From Sphingobacterium olei (GTDB lineage: Bacteria; Bacteroidota; Bacteroidia; Sphingobacteriales; Sphingobacteriaceae), in NCBI RefSeq assembly GCF_005048855.1, contig NZ_SUME01000004.1, positions 558,001-622,000 on the forward strand: 64,000 nucleotides of DNA. The letters are read 5' to 3'. Position 1 is the first letter of the stretch. Every line of letters begins with the position of its first letter. Positions 34,066 to 44,043 of this stretch are shown here, piece after piece. A model generated the notes under the pieces. That model saw only the letters and a program-made list of their open reading frames with translations. It ran no database searches and was not told the DNA's origin. A program made the position numbers and the translations under genes.

Positions 34066-37000
34066 ATGAACTACAACAAAATAAACAATCTACTTGGTTG
34101 GTTCTGTGCCATTATTGCGACTTTAACTTATGTTATTACAGCAGAAAGAACTACCAGCTGGTGGGACTGTGGTGAATTTATTGCCTCCGCTTACAAGATG
34201 CAGATCGTACACCAACCCGGAGCTCCTCTCTTCCTAATGATAGAAAACTTGTTTTCAAATTTTGCGATGGGAGACCGTACGCGGATTGCTTTTTGGATGA
34301 ATATAGGATCTGCTGTTTCCAGCGGTTTAACAATTATGTTCCTTTTCTGGACGATTACGGCTCTTGCCAGAAAGGTTTTTGCTGGAAAGGCGTCGCTCGC
34401 TGAAAAACTTTTGGACACTGTCGTTGTCAAAATTATGGGAGCTGGTCTGGTTGGTGCATTGGCGTATGCTTTTTCTGATACTTTTTGGTATTCTGCCGTG
34501 GAAGCCGAAGTATACGCAATGTCGTCCTTATGTACTGCAGTCGTATTTTGGGCTATCCTAAAATGGGAAGTACGTGCCGATGAACCTGCGGCGGATAGAT
34601 GGCTGGTACTTATCGCTTACGTAATGGGCTTGTCCATCGGTGTCCATCTACTTAATTTGCTTGTGATACCCGCCATCGCTTTGGTTATCTATTTTAGAAG
34701 GTCCAGAGAAGTAACGACAAGCGGAGCTATAAAAGCGCTATTGATCGGAGTAGTAGTGTTGGCATTGATTCTGTGGGGAGTCATTCAGTATTTAATCAAA
34801 TTTGCTGCGTTCACGGATCTATTTTTTGTGAATACCCTTGGGTTGGGATTTGGAACAGGTGTTACCTTTTTTGCACTTTTAGTTATCGGAGGTCTGGTGT
34901 ATGGTATATGGTACTCTATCAAAAAAATCAAACCTATACTTAATATTGCATTAATCTCGTTGGGTTTCATAATTTTGGGATATAGTTCATTCGCGATGAT
35001 TCTTATTCGTGCAAAGGCCAATCCGACATTAAACAATAGCGATCCGGATAACGTTTTTACTTTTTTAAGCTATCTGAATCGTGAACAATATGGTGATGAA
35101 CCGTTATTTAAAGGACGGTTTTTCGATGCTAGACCAGTAGATCTGGTAGAGTCGGGAAAAGTGTACCGCAAGGATAACGATAAATACGTCGTTGCTAAAA
35201 AGAAAACAGCTTATAAATACGATAAAGAGACTGTTTTTCCAAGAATTTACAGTGAAAAAGGAGGGCATCCAGGTTTTTACCGCGAATACTTGGGCTTAGG
35301 AGAGAATCAGTCTCCAACGTTTGCCGATAATTTGAAATTTTTCTTCGGGTATCAAATTGGACATATGTATGGAAGGTATTTTATGTGGAATTTCGTAGGT
35401 CGTCAAAATGATATTCAGGGACATGGTTCATTGACGGAAGGGAACTGGATTAGCGGTATTAAACCTATTGACGACGTACTGGTAGGCGGACAGAGTGCTT
35501 TACCTAACTCTGAAAAGGAAAATCCGGCTCGAAATACGTATTTCTTTTTGCCGTTGCTTATTGGTTTATTTGGTGCTTTTTGGCATTTTGGTAAGAATCA
35601 GCGTGATGCAGGTGTAGTTGGATTGCTGTTTTTCTTTACAGGGTTAGCGATTGTGCTGTATTTAAATCAAACACCACTTCAGCCTCGTGAGCGCGACTAT
35701 GCTTATGCAGGATCATTCTATGCATTCTCCATCTGGATCGGGTTGGGGGTATTGGCTATCGCAGATGCTTTAAGTAAAAAAATAAATACCAAGACAGCTG
35801 GATATGCTGCAATAGGAATAGGGGTGTTAGCGGCTCCTGTGTTAATGGCTTCACAGAATTGGGATGATCATAACCGTTCGGAAAAGTTCTTGGCCCGTGA
35901 TATGGCCCGCAATTATCTGGAGTCTTGTGCACCTAATGCAATTTTGTTTAGCTATGGCGATAATGATACCTATCCATTATGGTACGTGCAAGAAGTGGAA
36001 GGTTTCCGTACCGATGTGCGTGTAGTCAACCTAAGCTTATTAAGTTCGGATTGGTACATGCGCCAGATGATGCAAAAAGTAAATGATGCAGATGCACTAC
36101 CTATCAATATCGATCCAGAAAAGGTGAAAGATGGGGTACGCGATGTAATCTATTATCAGGATATGCAAATTCCAGGATATATTAATGTACAGGATTTGTT
36201 GAACGTGATGCTATCTGACAATTCACAGAATAAAGCACAGTTACAAAGCGGTGAATATGTAAACTTACTGCCAACAAAAAACATGCAGCTCGTTGTAGAT
36301 AGAAATGCAGTGATTTCCAACAAAGTTGTTCCTCAGGAATGGGAAGAATCTATTGTCGATACCATGCAATGGAATTATTCGATGAATTATGTAAGTCGAG
36401 CTGAACTTTCCATCATGGCTATTCTGGCAAATAACAATTGGAAAAGACCAATCTATTTTACAACAACTACGCCAGAGGAAAATTACATCGGGTTAGATCG
36501 TTTTCTGGTCTCGGAAGGATTTGCTTTGCGCCTAATGCCGATTAATACCGGCTTGAATCAAGGTGATCCAAGCGCAATCGTAAATACCGATGCGGTATAC
36601 GATCATATTATCAATAAATACCAATGGGGAAATATAGCGAACTCTGCTTTCTTAGACCCGGATTCTTATCGGTATATCAGTTTGTATGTAAGTTCAATAT
36701 TTGGTGAAACGGCCCAGAGTTTAATTGCGCAGAATAAAAATGAAGAAGCGCGTAATGTGGTTTTGAAGGCATATGAAAGTATGCCAAAGAAAACTTTTCA
36801 GATGTCCGAAGCGATGAGTTATACGCCATTGGTCGATGCGATGTATAAAGTGGGCGAATCTGCTAAAGCGAAAGAGATAGTGGCACGCAATCTGAAATAC
36901 ATTGGTGAAAATTTGAAATATTATATGAACATTTCGGAAACCAAAAATAATTTTGAATACCGCAATATCCGTTTTGGACTCGCAAGTATACAACGTTATC

Positions 37001-37095
37001 AACAGGTATTGGAATCAAGTGGAGATAAGGAGATGAAAGCGGAAGTCGATAAACTGTTTAAGGAATATGCGTATTTGTTCCAACAAGAACAATAA
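34066..37095 (+). CDS. DUF2723 (TMEM260/GT117-like) integral membrane protein
   Basis: This 1009-residue protein has about 10-13 membrane helices in the first 600 residues. Early motifs are ITAERTTSWWDCGEFIASAY and IVHQPGAPLFLMIENLFS, which define DUF2723. The second half is soluble (SCAPNAILFSYGDNDTYPLW and WKRPIYFTTTTPEENY) and ends in TPR-like helices. The eukaryotic relative TMEM260 is a protein O-mannosyltransferase placed in family GT117, so a lipid-linked-sugar glycosyltransferase acting on the periplasmic face is a fair guess. The bacterial substrate is unknown. It is a single gene with its own terminator. Confidence 0.87.
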   Translation: MNYNKINNLLGWFCAIIATLTYVITAERTTSWWDCGEFIASAYKMQIVHQPGAPLFLMIENLFSNFAMGDRTRIAFWMNIGSAVSSGLTIMFLFWTITALARKVFAGKASLAEKLLDTVVVKIMGAGLVGALAYAFSDTFWYSAVEAEVYAMSSLCTAVVFWAILKWEVRADEPAADRWLVLIAYVMGLSIGVHLLNLLVIPAIALVIYFRRSREVTTSGAIKALLIGVVVLALILWGVIQYLIKFAAFTDLFFVNTLGLGFGTGVTFFALLVIGGLVYGIWYSIKKIKPILNIALISLGFIILGYSSFAMILIRAKANPTLNNSDPDNVFTFLSYLNREQYGDEPLFKGRFFDARPVDLVESGKVYRKDNDKYVVAKKKTAYKYDKETVFPRIYSEKGGHPGFYREYLGLGENQSPTFADNLKFFFGYQIGHMYGRYFMWNFVGRQNDIQGHGSLTEGNWISGIKPIDDVLVGGQSALPNSEKENPARNTYFFLPLLIGLFGAFWHFGKNQRDAGVVGLLFFFTGLAIVLYLNQTPLQPRERDYAYAGSFYAFSIWIGLGVLAIADALSKKINTKTAGYAAIGIGVLAAPVLMASQNWDDHNRSEKFLARDMARNYLESCAPNAILFSYGDNDTYPLWYVQEVEGFRTDVRVVNLSLLSSDWYMRQMMQKVNDADALPINIDPEKVKDGVRDVIYYQDMQIPGYINVQDLLNVMLSDNSQNKAQLQSGEYVNLLPTKNMQLVVDRNAVISNKVVPQEWEESIVDTMQWNYSMNYVSRAELSIMAILANNNWKRPIYFTTTTPEENYIGLDRFLVSEGFALRLMPINTGLNQGDPSAIVNTDAVYDHIINKYQWGNIANSAFLDPDSYRYISLYVSSIFGETAQSLIAQNKNEEARNVVLKAYESMPKKTFQMSEAMSYTPLVDAMYKVGESAKAKEIVARNLKYIGENLKYYMNISETKNNFEYRNIRFGLASIQRYQQVLESSGDKEMKAEVDKLFKEYAYLFQQEQ

Positions 37096-37102
37096 AATAT
37101 AG

Positions 37103-37136
37103 AAAGGCAGCTTAATAGAATAAGCTGCTTTTTTTT
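37103..37136 (+). terminator. Rho-independent terminator of the DUF2723 gene
   Basis: A stem of about 12 bp (AAAGGCAGCTTA with TAAGCTGCTTTT, one G-T pair) is followed by an eight-T run, 8 bases after the stop codon. Confidence 0.9.
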
Positions 37137-37183
37137 GTCTAGAAAGATATCCCTTTTGTCGTTCTATTTTTCGATAAAAAGTG

Positions 37184-37191
37184 TATTTTTG
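37184..37191 (+). promoter_or_regulatory. Candidate -7 box of pyrR-pyrB
   Basis: TATTTTTG matches TAnnTTTG. TTG at 37156-37158 lies 25 bases upstream, a little long. About 100 bases of leader separate it from the pyrR ATG. The leader contains TCCATAT and ATATGGA copies, but no clear attenuator. Confidence 0.4.
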
Positions 37192-37295
37192 CTTAAATAT
37201 TCCCAGATGAAATATCCATATAGCACGAACTGCACAAATACGAATAATAGGGTTCGGATATTCCATATGGACATTAAAAGTTAGATTATTCCCAT

Positions 37296-37841
37296 ATGAA
37301 ACAATCTATTTTATTAGACGGTCCCAAGTTTCAGATTACAATCAAACGGCTCTGTCAGCAATTGATTGAAAATCACGGTGATTTTAGTAATGCTGCTTTA
37401 ATTGGCATCCAACCACGTGGTACATATTTGGCAAAACGCTTAGCTAAAGAATTGAAAGAGATGATCGGGAAAGATGTTAGTACTGGTATTTTGGATATTA
37501 CATTCTATAGAGATGACTTCCGAATGAAGGGCAGCTCTCCCTTGCTCGCCAACAGTACACAGATAGACTTTATTGTCGAAGGTAAGGATGTAATTTTTGT
37601 GGATGATGTGTTATGGACCGGGCGCACGATTCGTTCAGCAATGGATGCCGTGCAGGCATTTGGTCGTTCTGGGAAAATCGAACTCCTGGTATTAGTGGAT
37701 CGACGTTTTTCGCGACAAATTCCTATTCAACCCGACTATATCGGCATTCAAGTCGATTCTATTGATTCTCAAAAAGTGATTGTCAGCTGGGAGGAGGTTG
37801 ATCAGGAGGATAGCATAGTACTCATTACGGAAAAGAAATAA
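37296..37841 (+). CDS. pyrR: Bifunctional pyr regulator / uracil phosphoribosyltransferase
   Basis: This 181-residue type I phosphoribosyltransferase has the PRPP loop VIFVDDVLWTGRTIRSA with Asp103-Asp104. The segments AALIGIQPRGTYLAKRLAKE and DITFYRDDFRMKG are PyrR-specific. In Bacillus PyrR binds pyr mRNA and causes attenuation; in other phyla it may act mainly as a weak UPRTase. The next gene is pyrB, 30 bases downstream, which supports a pyrimidine role. No anti-terminator/terminator pair was seen in the leader, so RNA-binding control is not shown here. Confidence 0.94.
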   Translation: MKQSILLDGPKFQITIKRLCQQLIENHGDFSNAALIGIQPRGTYLAKRLAKELKEMIGKDVSTGILDITFYRDDFRMKGSSPLLANSTQIDFIVEGKDVIFVDDVLWTGRTIRSAMDAVQAFGRSGKIELLVLVDRRFSRQIPIQPDYIGIQVDSIDSQKVIVSWEEVDQEDSIVLITEKK

Positions 37842-37871
37842 AGCTTTAAACAGATAAATTTTTCTGATAAA

Positions 37872-38804
37872 ATGTCAACAGAACAGTTAAGTACACGTCA
37901 CTTATTGGGCATTAAAGATCTGACTGAAAAAGATATTCAGCTTATTTTGGATACAGCCGAAAATTTTAAAGATGTCTTAAATCGTCCGATTAAAAAAGTA
38001 CCATCTTTAAGAGATATTACTATTGCGAATGTTTTTTTTGAAAATTCAACCCGTACACGATTATCATTTGAATTAGCCGAAAAAAGGCTTTCTGCGGATA
38101 CCATAAATTTTGCGGCTTCATCTTCCTCTGTAAGCAAGGGAGAAACGCTGATCGATACGGTTAATAATATTTTGGCGATGAAAGTCGATATGATTGTCAT
38201 GCGTCATCCGTATGCCGGAGCCGGTGTGTTTTTGAGCAGACACGTAGATGCGCAAATTGTGAACGCAGGTGATGGTGCACACGAACATCCTACACAGGCC
38301 TTATTAGATTCTTTTTCGATTCGTGAGCGCCATGGAGATGTCGCAGGACGAAAAGTAGCTATTATTGGTGATATCTTGCACTCTAGGGTCGCACTATCGA
38401 ATATACTCTGCCTTCAAAAGCAAGGAGCAGAGGTGATGGTCTGCGGACCAACGACCCTGATTCCCAAATACATTACTTCTTTGGGTGTGAAAGTAGAACA
38501 CGATTTAATGAAAGCATTGAACTGGTGTGATGTAGCAAATATGCTTCGTATTCAATTAGAACGCCAAGATATAGCCTATTTTCCATCACTTCGTGAATAT
38601 TCCATGCTCTATGGACTAAACAAAGAAATATTAGATTCTCTGGATAAAGAGATCACTATTATGCATCCCGGCCCAATCAATAGAGGCGTGGAAATCACAT
38701 CGGACGTTGCTGATAGCAAACACGCGATCATCTTAGATCAAGTAGAAAATGGCGTAGCCGTACGTATGGCCGTCTTGTATCTTCTTGCAGGTAAGAGGGG
38801 GTAA
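37872..38804 (+). CDS. pyrB: Aspartate carbamoyltransferase catalytic subunit
   Basis: This 310-residue enzyme performs the first committed step of pyrimidine synthesis. The carbamoyl-phosphate loop Ser59-Thr60-Arg61-Thr62-Arg63 ([13 protein letters not shown]) is intact, as are [22 protein letters not shown] and the aspartate-binding [11 protein letters not shown]. Length is normal. It is cotranscribed with pyrR. No regulatory chain gene (pyrI) lies beside it. Confidence 0.97.
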   Translation: MSTEQLSTRHLLGIKDLTEKDIQLILDTAENFKDVLNRPIKKVPSLRDITIANVFFENSTRTRLSFELAEKRLSADTINFAASSSSVSKGETLIDTVNNILAMKVDMIVMRHPYAGAGVFLSRHVDAQIVNAGDGAHEHPTQALLDSFSIRERHGDVAGRKVAIIGDILHSRVALSNILCLQKQGAEVMVCGPTTLIPKYITSLGVKVEHDLMKALNWCDVANMLRIQLERQDIAYFPSLREYSMLYGLNKEILDSLDKEITIMHPGPINRGVEITSDVADSKHAIILDQVENGVAVRMAVLYLLAGKRG

Positions 38805-39168
38805 ACTGTTTGAACGATACGATATCAACGTTTATTATGAATAGAAGGAACGATTTTGATGCCTGTCCCGGATTATTCGCTATCTTAAAGACATTGACCA
38901 CCGGCAGGCAATGATGTGTTTTTTTTTGACTTTCCTAGCCGAATTATACATCTTTTTTATTGGGATTCATACAATTTCTGTTAAATCTTCGTTAAATAGT
39001 ATGGTTATTAACAGATGTTAAAAACTTTTGAGGAAAACTTGCTTTTGAACGATTATTTTCGTATTCTGAAGCTAGGTCATGCCGAAACTTACCTATGTTT
39101 TAATGACGGCAGATTTAGTAGTAAGTTTTTAAAGAATTTATATAATACATAATAGATTACACACCACT
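38805..39168. other. Non-coding gap between pyrB and the TPR-OMP-Exb cluster
   Basis: No gene is seen. A possible terminator lies at its left (38860-38928). TATTTTCG at 39054-39061, with TTG 23 bases upstream, is a variant -7 box about 107 bases before the TPR gene. The remainder is AT-rich without notable structure. Confidence 0.4.
38860..38928 (+). terminator. Possible terminator after pyrB
   Basis: TGCCTGTC (38860-38867) pairs with GGCAGGCA (38903-38910) with one G-T pair. The loop is long (about 35 bases), and a run of nine T follows at 38919. The long loop lowers confidence. Confidence 0.5.
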
Positions 39169-42100
39169 ATGTACAAAAAAATTTACGGTTTAGGTGTCGC
39201 CTTAAGTTTATTATCAACTCCTATTTTTGCACAACAAACGGCATGGCAGGACATTAACAAGGCATATAAATCCGGGCTAGAGTTATTTGAAAGAGGGAAG
39301 TATAGTTCAGCTGCTAAACAGTTTAATCAAGTTGATGCGTTACGTACCAAATCTACGCTCCAATTGGATGAAACAGAGGAACTGACATTAATAAAAGAGA
39401 ATGTTCGTTTCTACCAAGCGATATGTGCATTGGAATTGGGTGAATCCGATGCTGAGGCGCAATTTTTAAAATATATCAAGGATTTCCCAGCTAGTGCTAA
39501 TGCTAAAGCAGCTTACTTTCAAATTGGACGGTCTTATTATGCAAAGAAAGATTATGTAAAAGCGATAGAATGGTTTTTGAAAATAGATTCGAAAAATCTT
39601 GCAGGAGCAGAGAATACAGAATACCGTTTTAAATTGGCTTATGCGCAATTTATGACAGATGACTATACTTCAGCTAAGCCAACCTTTGAAAGACTGAAAG
39701 ATGAAAAAAGTCAGTATCAGGAAGCATCGATCTACTATTATGCTTACCTATCTTATTTGGATGCAGAATATAAAACTGCATTAAATGAGTTTGAACGGCT
39801 GAATGGATCTAAAACATACGAAACAAGTTATCCGTACTATATCACTGCGCTTTACTTTTTGGACAAGCGTTACGATGATGTTCTGAGTTATGCCTTGCCT
39901 ATCTTGCAGACTACGAAACAGGAAAACGAAACAGAAATGTTCCGTATTATCGGTGCAACTTATTTTATAAAAGGTGATTTGCAACAATCAAAAACCTACT
40001 ACGATAAGTTTCAAGCACAAGATCAAGGAAAAACGCAAAATAATCAGGATAGCTATCAGATCGGATATATTGCGTATAAATTAGGCGATTATGAAAAAAC
40101 AATCACAGAATTAGAGAAAATGGACGAGCCGGATGCGTACTATCAATCAGCAATGATTACTTTGGGTGACGCATTCTTGAAAACGGATAATAAGCAGAGT
40201 GCACGTAATGCATTCTTTAGGGCATCGAAGCTGGAATTTGATCCTCTACTCAAAGAAGAAGGATTGTTTAATTATGCCAAACTTTCTTATGAATTGGATT
40301 TTCATCAGGTTGCGCTTGATGCAACACAGGAATATTTGGAGACCTATCCCAGATCTGCACGTACCGAAGAGGCCAAAACGCTGTTGGCGGAGGTACTTTT
40401 GAGTACAAAAAGTTACCGTGCTGCGGTAGATGTATTGGAATCTATTGATCGAACGACCAGAGAATCTAAAGCAGCTTATCAAAAGGTAACGTATTATCGC
40501 GGGTTAGAATATTATAATGAGCGGGCCTTTGAAAATGGAATTTCCATGTTCATGCGGTCGGAAGCAAATCGTTATGATGAGGAAATTTATGCTTTATCAA
40601 CCTATTGGAAGGCCGAGGCAATGTATGAGGTGCGTAAGTATCGTGAAGCCGTAGCTAATTTCAATAAATTCTTACAACTACCTGGTGCAAGGAACACGGA
40701 CGTGTACAGTTACGCTAATTATGCGCTTGCATACGCAGCTTTCCGGAATGATAATTATACAACTGCTGCCAATTATTTCGAACGTTTTCTGTCAACTGGT
40801 GGAAAAGATGGTATTGAGTTAAATACACGTAATGATGCCATTGCACGTTTGGCCGACTCCTATTTCGGGGCCAAAAATTACGGTAAGGCCATGACGTATT
40901 ACGATCGTTTGATCAGCTCAAATGCACAAAGCCAGGATTATGCCTTGTTTCAACGGGGAATTATTCAGGGGTTACAAGGAAACAACCAAGCTAAAATTGC
41001 CACATTGAATTCAGTAATCGCGAAATATCCGAACTCCAATTATGCCGATGACGTGGCTTTCGAAGTACCATACACCTACTTCTTGATGGGACAACATGAT
41101 CTGGCTATTGCCGGACTTCAATCCATGGTAGAGAAATATCCGCGTAGCTCTTACGTTCCACGTGCTTTGGTAACAATTGGCCTCGTGCAGTATAATCAGG
41201 ACAACAACGATGCGGCTTTGGCAACTTTCCAACGTGTCGTAAACCAGTACGCCACTACGGATGAGGCAAAACAGGCTATTCGCTCTATCGAAAATATCTA
41301 TTTGGACAATAATGATGCGACTGGTTATATCCGATATGCAACGAGTACCAATATTGGGGATCTAAGTAAGGCGGAGCAGGATGCACATACATTCGGTATT
41401 GCACGTAATTTATTTGATAGAGGAAGTTGGCAAGGCGCTGTTGAAGCTATAAATGCTTACTTTGATAAATTTCCTAAGCCTATCCAAGAAAAATATGCAC
41501 GATTTATCCGCGCAGAAAGCTATGCAGCTCTAGGTAAGGACAAAGAGGCGCTCCACGATTATAATATTATTATGAACGACTGGACAAGTGCATATACGGA
41601 ACGGACATTGGTGAGTGTGTCTAAACTGCATTTGCGTAATAAAGCATATAATGAAGCTGTGCAGGTGTTGAAAAAGCTGGAGTTGACTTCGGAATACAAA
41701 GAGAATTATGGCTTTGCAATCCAAAATCTATTGGTTAGTTATTTCAATATTGGTGACTATATAGAGACGTTAAATTATGCTAACCTCGTTAAAAATTACG
41801 AGAAATCTTCTCAAGAAGATATTGGTTTAGCGCATCTATATGCAGCAAAGGCCTATTTAGCGACCAACAAAGCTGCAGATGCGACTAAGGAGCTGAATCT
41901 GGCTGCATTGAAGAGTAAAACTGCTACAGGTGCTGAGGCTCGATATTTAGTAGCCGAGCAACAATTAAAAGCGAAGCAGTTTGACAAAGCCATTGAATCT
42001 GCGTTTGATATTTCGAATACATTCTCTTCTTACGATTACTGGGTCGGTAGAGGGTTTATCTTGATGTCGGATGCGTACAAAGGGAAAGGCGACAACTTTC

Positions 42101-42198
42101 AGGCAAAAGCAACTTTAGAAAGTGTCATTGAAAACTACGAAAATCAAGAAGATGGTGTGATCAAGGATGCAAAAGATCGCTTACAAAAACTTAAATAA
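39169..42198 (+). CDS. Secreted tetratricopeptide-repeat protein
   Basis: This 1009-residue protein starts with a signal peptide (MYKKIYGLGVALSLLSTPIF, cut near AQQ) and is then almost entirely TPR helices. Repeat-like units recur with A-x-F-x-x-G-x-x-Y-x-x-x-x-Y-x-x-A (AYFQIGRSYYAKKDYVKAIE, NDAIARLADSYFGAKNYGKA). This is the style of BamD/YbgF-like periplasmic scaffold proteins. It is the first gene of a run with an outer-membrane barrel, a HU-SPOR protein and an ExbB-ExbD-TonB set, so it is probably the periplasmic scaffold of that system. No catalytic motif was seen. Confidence 0.85.
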   Translation: MYKKIYGLGVALSLLSTPIFAQQTAWQDINKAYKSGLELFERGKYSSAAKQFNQVDALRTKSTLQLDETEELTLIKENVRFYQAICALELGESDAEAQFLKYIKDFPASANAKAAYFQIGRSYYAKKDYVKAIEWFLKIDSKNLAGAENTEYRFKLAYAQFMTDDYTSAKPTFERLKDEKSQYQEASIYYYAYLSYLDAEYKTALNEFERLNGSKTYETSYPYYITALYFLDKRYDDVLSYALPILQTTKQENETEMFRIIGATYFIKGDLQQSKTYYDKFQAQDQGKTQNNQDSYQIGYIAYKLGDYEKTITELEKMDEPDAYYQSAMITLGDAFLKTDNKQSARNAFFRASKLEFDPLLKEEGLFNYAKLSYELDFHQVALDATQEYLETYPRSARTEEAKTLLAEVLLSTKSYRAAVDVLESIDRTTRESKAAYQKVTYYRGLEYYNERAFENGISMFMRSEANRYDEEIYALSTYWKAEAMYEVRKYREAVANFNKFLQLPGARNTDVYSYANYALAYAAFRNDNYTTAANYFERFLSTGGKDGIELNTRNDAIARLADSYFGAKNYGKAMTYYDRLISSNAQSQDYALFQRGIIQGLQGNNQAKIATLNSVIAKYPNSNYADDVAFEVPYTYFLMGQHDLAIAGLQSMVEKYPRSSYVPRALVTIGLVQYNQDNNDAALATFQRVVNQYATTDEAKQAIRSIENIYLDNNDATGYIRYATSTNIGDLSKAEQDAHTFGIARNLFDRGSWQGAVEAINAYFDKFPKPIQEKYARFIRAESYAALGKDKEALHDYNIIMNDWTSAYTERTLVSVSKLHLRNKAYNEAVQVLKKLELTSEYKENYGFAIQNLLVSYFNIGDYIETLNYANLVKNYEKSSQEDIGLAHLYAAKAYLATNKAADATKELNLAALKSKTATGAEARYLVAEQQLKAKQFDKAIESAFDISNTFSSYDYWVGRGFILMSDAYKGKGDNFQAKATLESVIENYENQEDGVIKDAKDRLQKLK

Positions 42199-42214
42199 CA
42201 AGAAATAGGAAATA

Positions 42215-42257
42215 ATGATGAAACCAAGCCCGATATCGTCTGGAGAGTTTTCATCAT
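42215..42257 (+). other. Intercistronic stem-loop between the TPR and OMP genes
   Basis: ATGATGAAA (42215-42223) and TTTCATCAT (42249-42257) form a perfect 9-bp stem. No T run follows, so it may be an mRNA stability or partial termination element inside the operon. Confidence 0.35.
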
Positions 42258-42277
42258 CCTTAAAGAAAAATAGTTAG

Positions 42278-44002
42278 ATGAAATTGTATAAAACAGGGTT
42301 CAAAAATTATGCTATAGTAGCGTTGTTAGTAGGTTTTGGTTCACAGGGGCTCGCGCAAGAGAATCCGGACAAACCCGTTACTATAGATTCTTTTAATGTC
42401 GTACGTGATTATAAGCCTATTCTTGCGGATGCGGTAAAGATCCGTCGTAGTCCGGATATGACCAATAAGCGTAGCTATATGCCAAAATTGTCATACGGCA
42501 ATGTGGTGGATAAAAAATTGGATATCAATACGGGTTTGAAACAATTGGATGTGCAGGAGATGCCATTCACGAGAATAGAAGATATCACGAGCAATTATGT
42601 GAAATTAGGAATTGGTAACTTAGGTACGATACTTGGTGAGGCTTACATCGCCGTTGAAGACTATGAAGATATTCGTTTTGGAGGCTTTGTAAAACATCTC
42701 AATCAAAAAGGGAGTTTGGAAGACCAGAAGTTTTCGAGACAGGAGATAGGTGTCTTCGGTAGAAGAGTACTTCCGGCGTTTACAGTGGATGGTTTGATTG
42801 GTTACAATAGATATGGTACGCGTTTTTACGGCATACCGCAAGATTTATATGGTAATTCACTAAATCCTGCCCGTGAAGCACAACGTTTCAATGACATCTA
42901 TTTTACAGGTGAATTAACCAGTAATTTCGATCCACTGAATGAAGATGCACTTTCGTATTCAGCCAAAGTAGATGCATATACGTACAAGGATAAGTTTGAT
43001 GCGAATGAAAACTCCGTAGCACTCTCCGCTTATCTGAATAAGCGCGTGCGCGCGTTTAATATTGGTGCGAATGTAGCTGTAGACGTCAACTCTATTGGAG
43101 GAACGGCTAACACGTTAAACGACGGTAAGATTAATAATTCATTAGCGAATATTAACCCATACATCAGTTTCAAGGGGGATAACTATGCAATTACACTAGG
43201 CGCCAATTTAGTTTCTGAGTTTGGAGATAGTAGCAGATTTAATATTTTTCCTTCTGCTGAAGTTGATTTTTCTTTGGTACCTACTTATATTCATTTATTC
43301 GGTGGGATCAATGGAGGAGTACAACGCGCCTCTTATAAATCATTTACCCAACAAAATCCTTACCTAGCTCCTCAGCAAGATTTTAGAAATGTCGTGGAAC
43401 GCCTTAGTTTCTTTGGAGGGATCAAAGGAAATGCAGGCGCTACCTTTGGATATAAGGCTAAAGTAATGTACAAGACTTTGGAAGGGCTGCCTTTATTTGT
43501 GAATAACCTGAATAACCCTTTTCAGTTTGATTTGATTTATGATGGCAATGAAGACAATACTGTCAAATACATTGGCTTGGAAGGAGAAATTAATATCCGG
43601 CTTTCAGAATTGATTAACCTAGGCGGAAAGCTGAACATTGATCAATATACTACGGCTACTGAAGAGGAAGCATGGTTTACACCAAAGATGCGTCTGGGGG
43701 CTAATGCACGGTTTAACATATCAGAGAAATTGTTTATTGATGCAGAAGCTTTATTCCACGGGATATCGTACGCAAAATCCTATGATTATGATGGTCCAGG
43801 TTTTGTACCGGATCCAAATTCATACCGTAAAGAAAGTATTCCAGCGTTTTTTGACTTAAGCGCAGGTGCAGAGTATAAAGCAACGAAGAATTTAGGTGTG
43901 TTTGTAAAAGCAAATAATATCTTCAATAATGAATACCAACGTTACTTATATTATCCTAAACTGGGATTTGGAATGATCGGTGGACTTAATTTTTCGTTTT
44001 AA
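42278..44002 (+). CDS. Outer-membrane beta-barrel protein (TonB-dependent-receptor-like barrel without plug)
   Basis: This 574-residue protein has a signal peptide (1-27, ending GLAQ) and then a short periplasmic stretch, VTIDSFNVVRDYKPILADAV. From about residue 110 it is a run of alternating beta-strands with aromatic ends. The last strand is YLYYPKLGFGMIGGLNFSF with a terminal Phe, the usual BAM signal. It resembles the barrel part of TonB-dependent receptors, but no plug domain or TonB box is evident. Its gene follows the TPR gene by 79 bases and precedes HU-SPOR and exbB-exbD-tonB. It may form the outer-membrane part of that energised complex. Confidence 0.82.
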   Translation: MKLYKTGFKNYAIVALLVGFGSQGLAQENPDKPVTIDSFNVVRDYKPILADAVKIRRSPDMTNKRSYMPKLSYGNVVDKKLDINTGLKQLDVQEMPFTRIEDITSNYVKLGIGNLGTILGEAYIAVEDYEDIRFGGFVKHLNQKGSLEDQKFSRQEIGVFGRRVLPAFTVDGLIGYNRYGTRFYGIPQDLYGNSLNPAREAQRFNDIYFTGELTSNFDPLNEDALSYSAKVDAYTYKDKFDANENSVALSAYLNKRVRAFNIGANVAVDVNSIGGTANTLNDGKINNSLANINPYISFKGDNYAITLGANLVSEFGDSSRFNIFPSAEVDFSLVPTYIHLFGGINGGVQRASYKSFTQQNPYLAPQQDFRNVVERLSFFGGIKGNAGATFGYKAKVMYKTLEGLPLFVNNLNNPFQFDLIYDGNEDNTVKYIGLEGEINIRLSELINLGGKLNIDQYTTATEEEAWFTPKMRLGANARFNISEKLFIDAEALFHGISYAKSYDYDGPGFVPDPNSYRKESIPAFFDLSAGAEYKATKNLGVFVKANNIFNNEYQRYLYYPKLGFGMIGGLNFSF

Positions 44003-44007
44003 CGAAA
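43992..44007. other. Palindrome across the OMP stop codon
   Basis: TTTCGTT (43992-43998) and AACGAAA (44001-44007) form a 7-bp perfect stem with a 2-base spacer, overlapping the stop codon at 44000-44002. No U tract follows. It lies just before the internal promoter box at 44016. Confidence 0.35.
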
Positions 44008-44015
44008 TAAGGTTA

Positions 44016-44023
44016 TAAATTTG
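44016..44023 (+). promoter_or_regulatory. Candidate internal -7 box before the HU-SPOR gene
   Basis: TAAATTTG matches TAnnTTTG and is followed by CAGG. It ends 20 bases before the ATG at 44044. It could give a separate transcript for HU-SPOR-exbB-exbD-tonB-folC. No -33 TTG is at 19 bases. Confidence 0.4.
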
Positions 44024-44043
44024 CAGGTCAAAAGCAATAGTAA

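Noticed and set aside
37198..37295. Possible PyrR-dependent attenuator in the pyrR leader
   Set aside because: Only short TCCATAT/ATATGGA copies are present. No terminator stem with a T run and no typical PyrR binding loop was found.
38805..39168. Hidden gene or RNA in the 364-base gap before the TPR gene
   Set aside because: All frames are broken and no conserved RNA fold was recognised. Only a loose terminator and a variant -7 box can be named.
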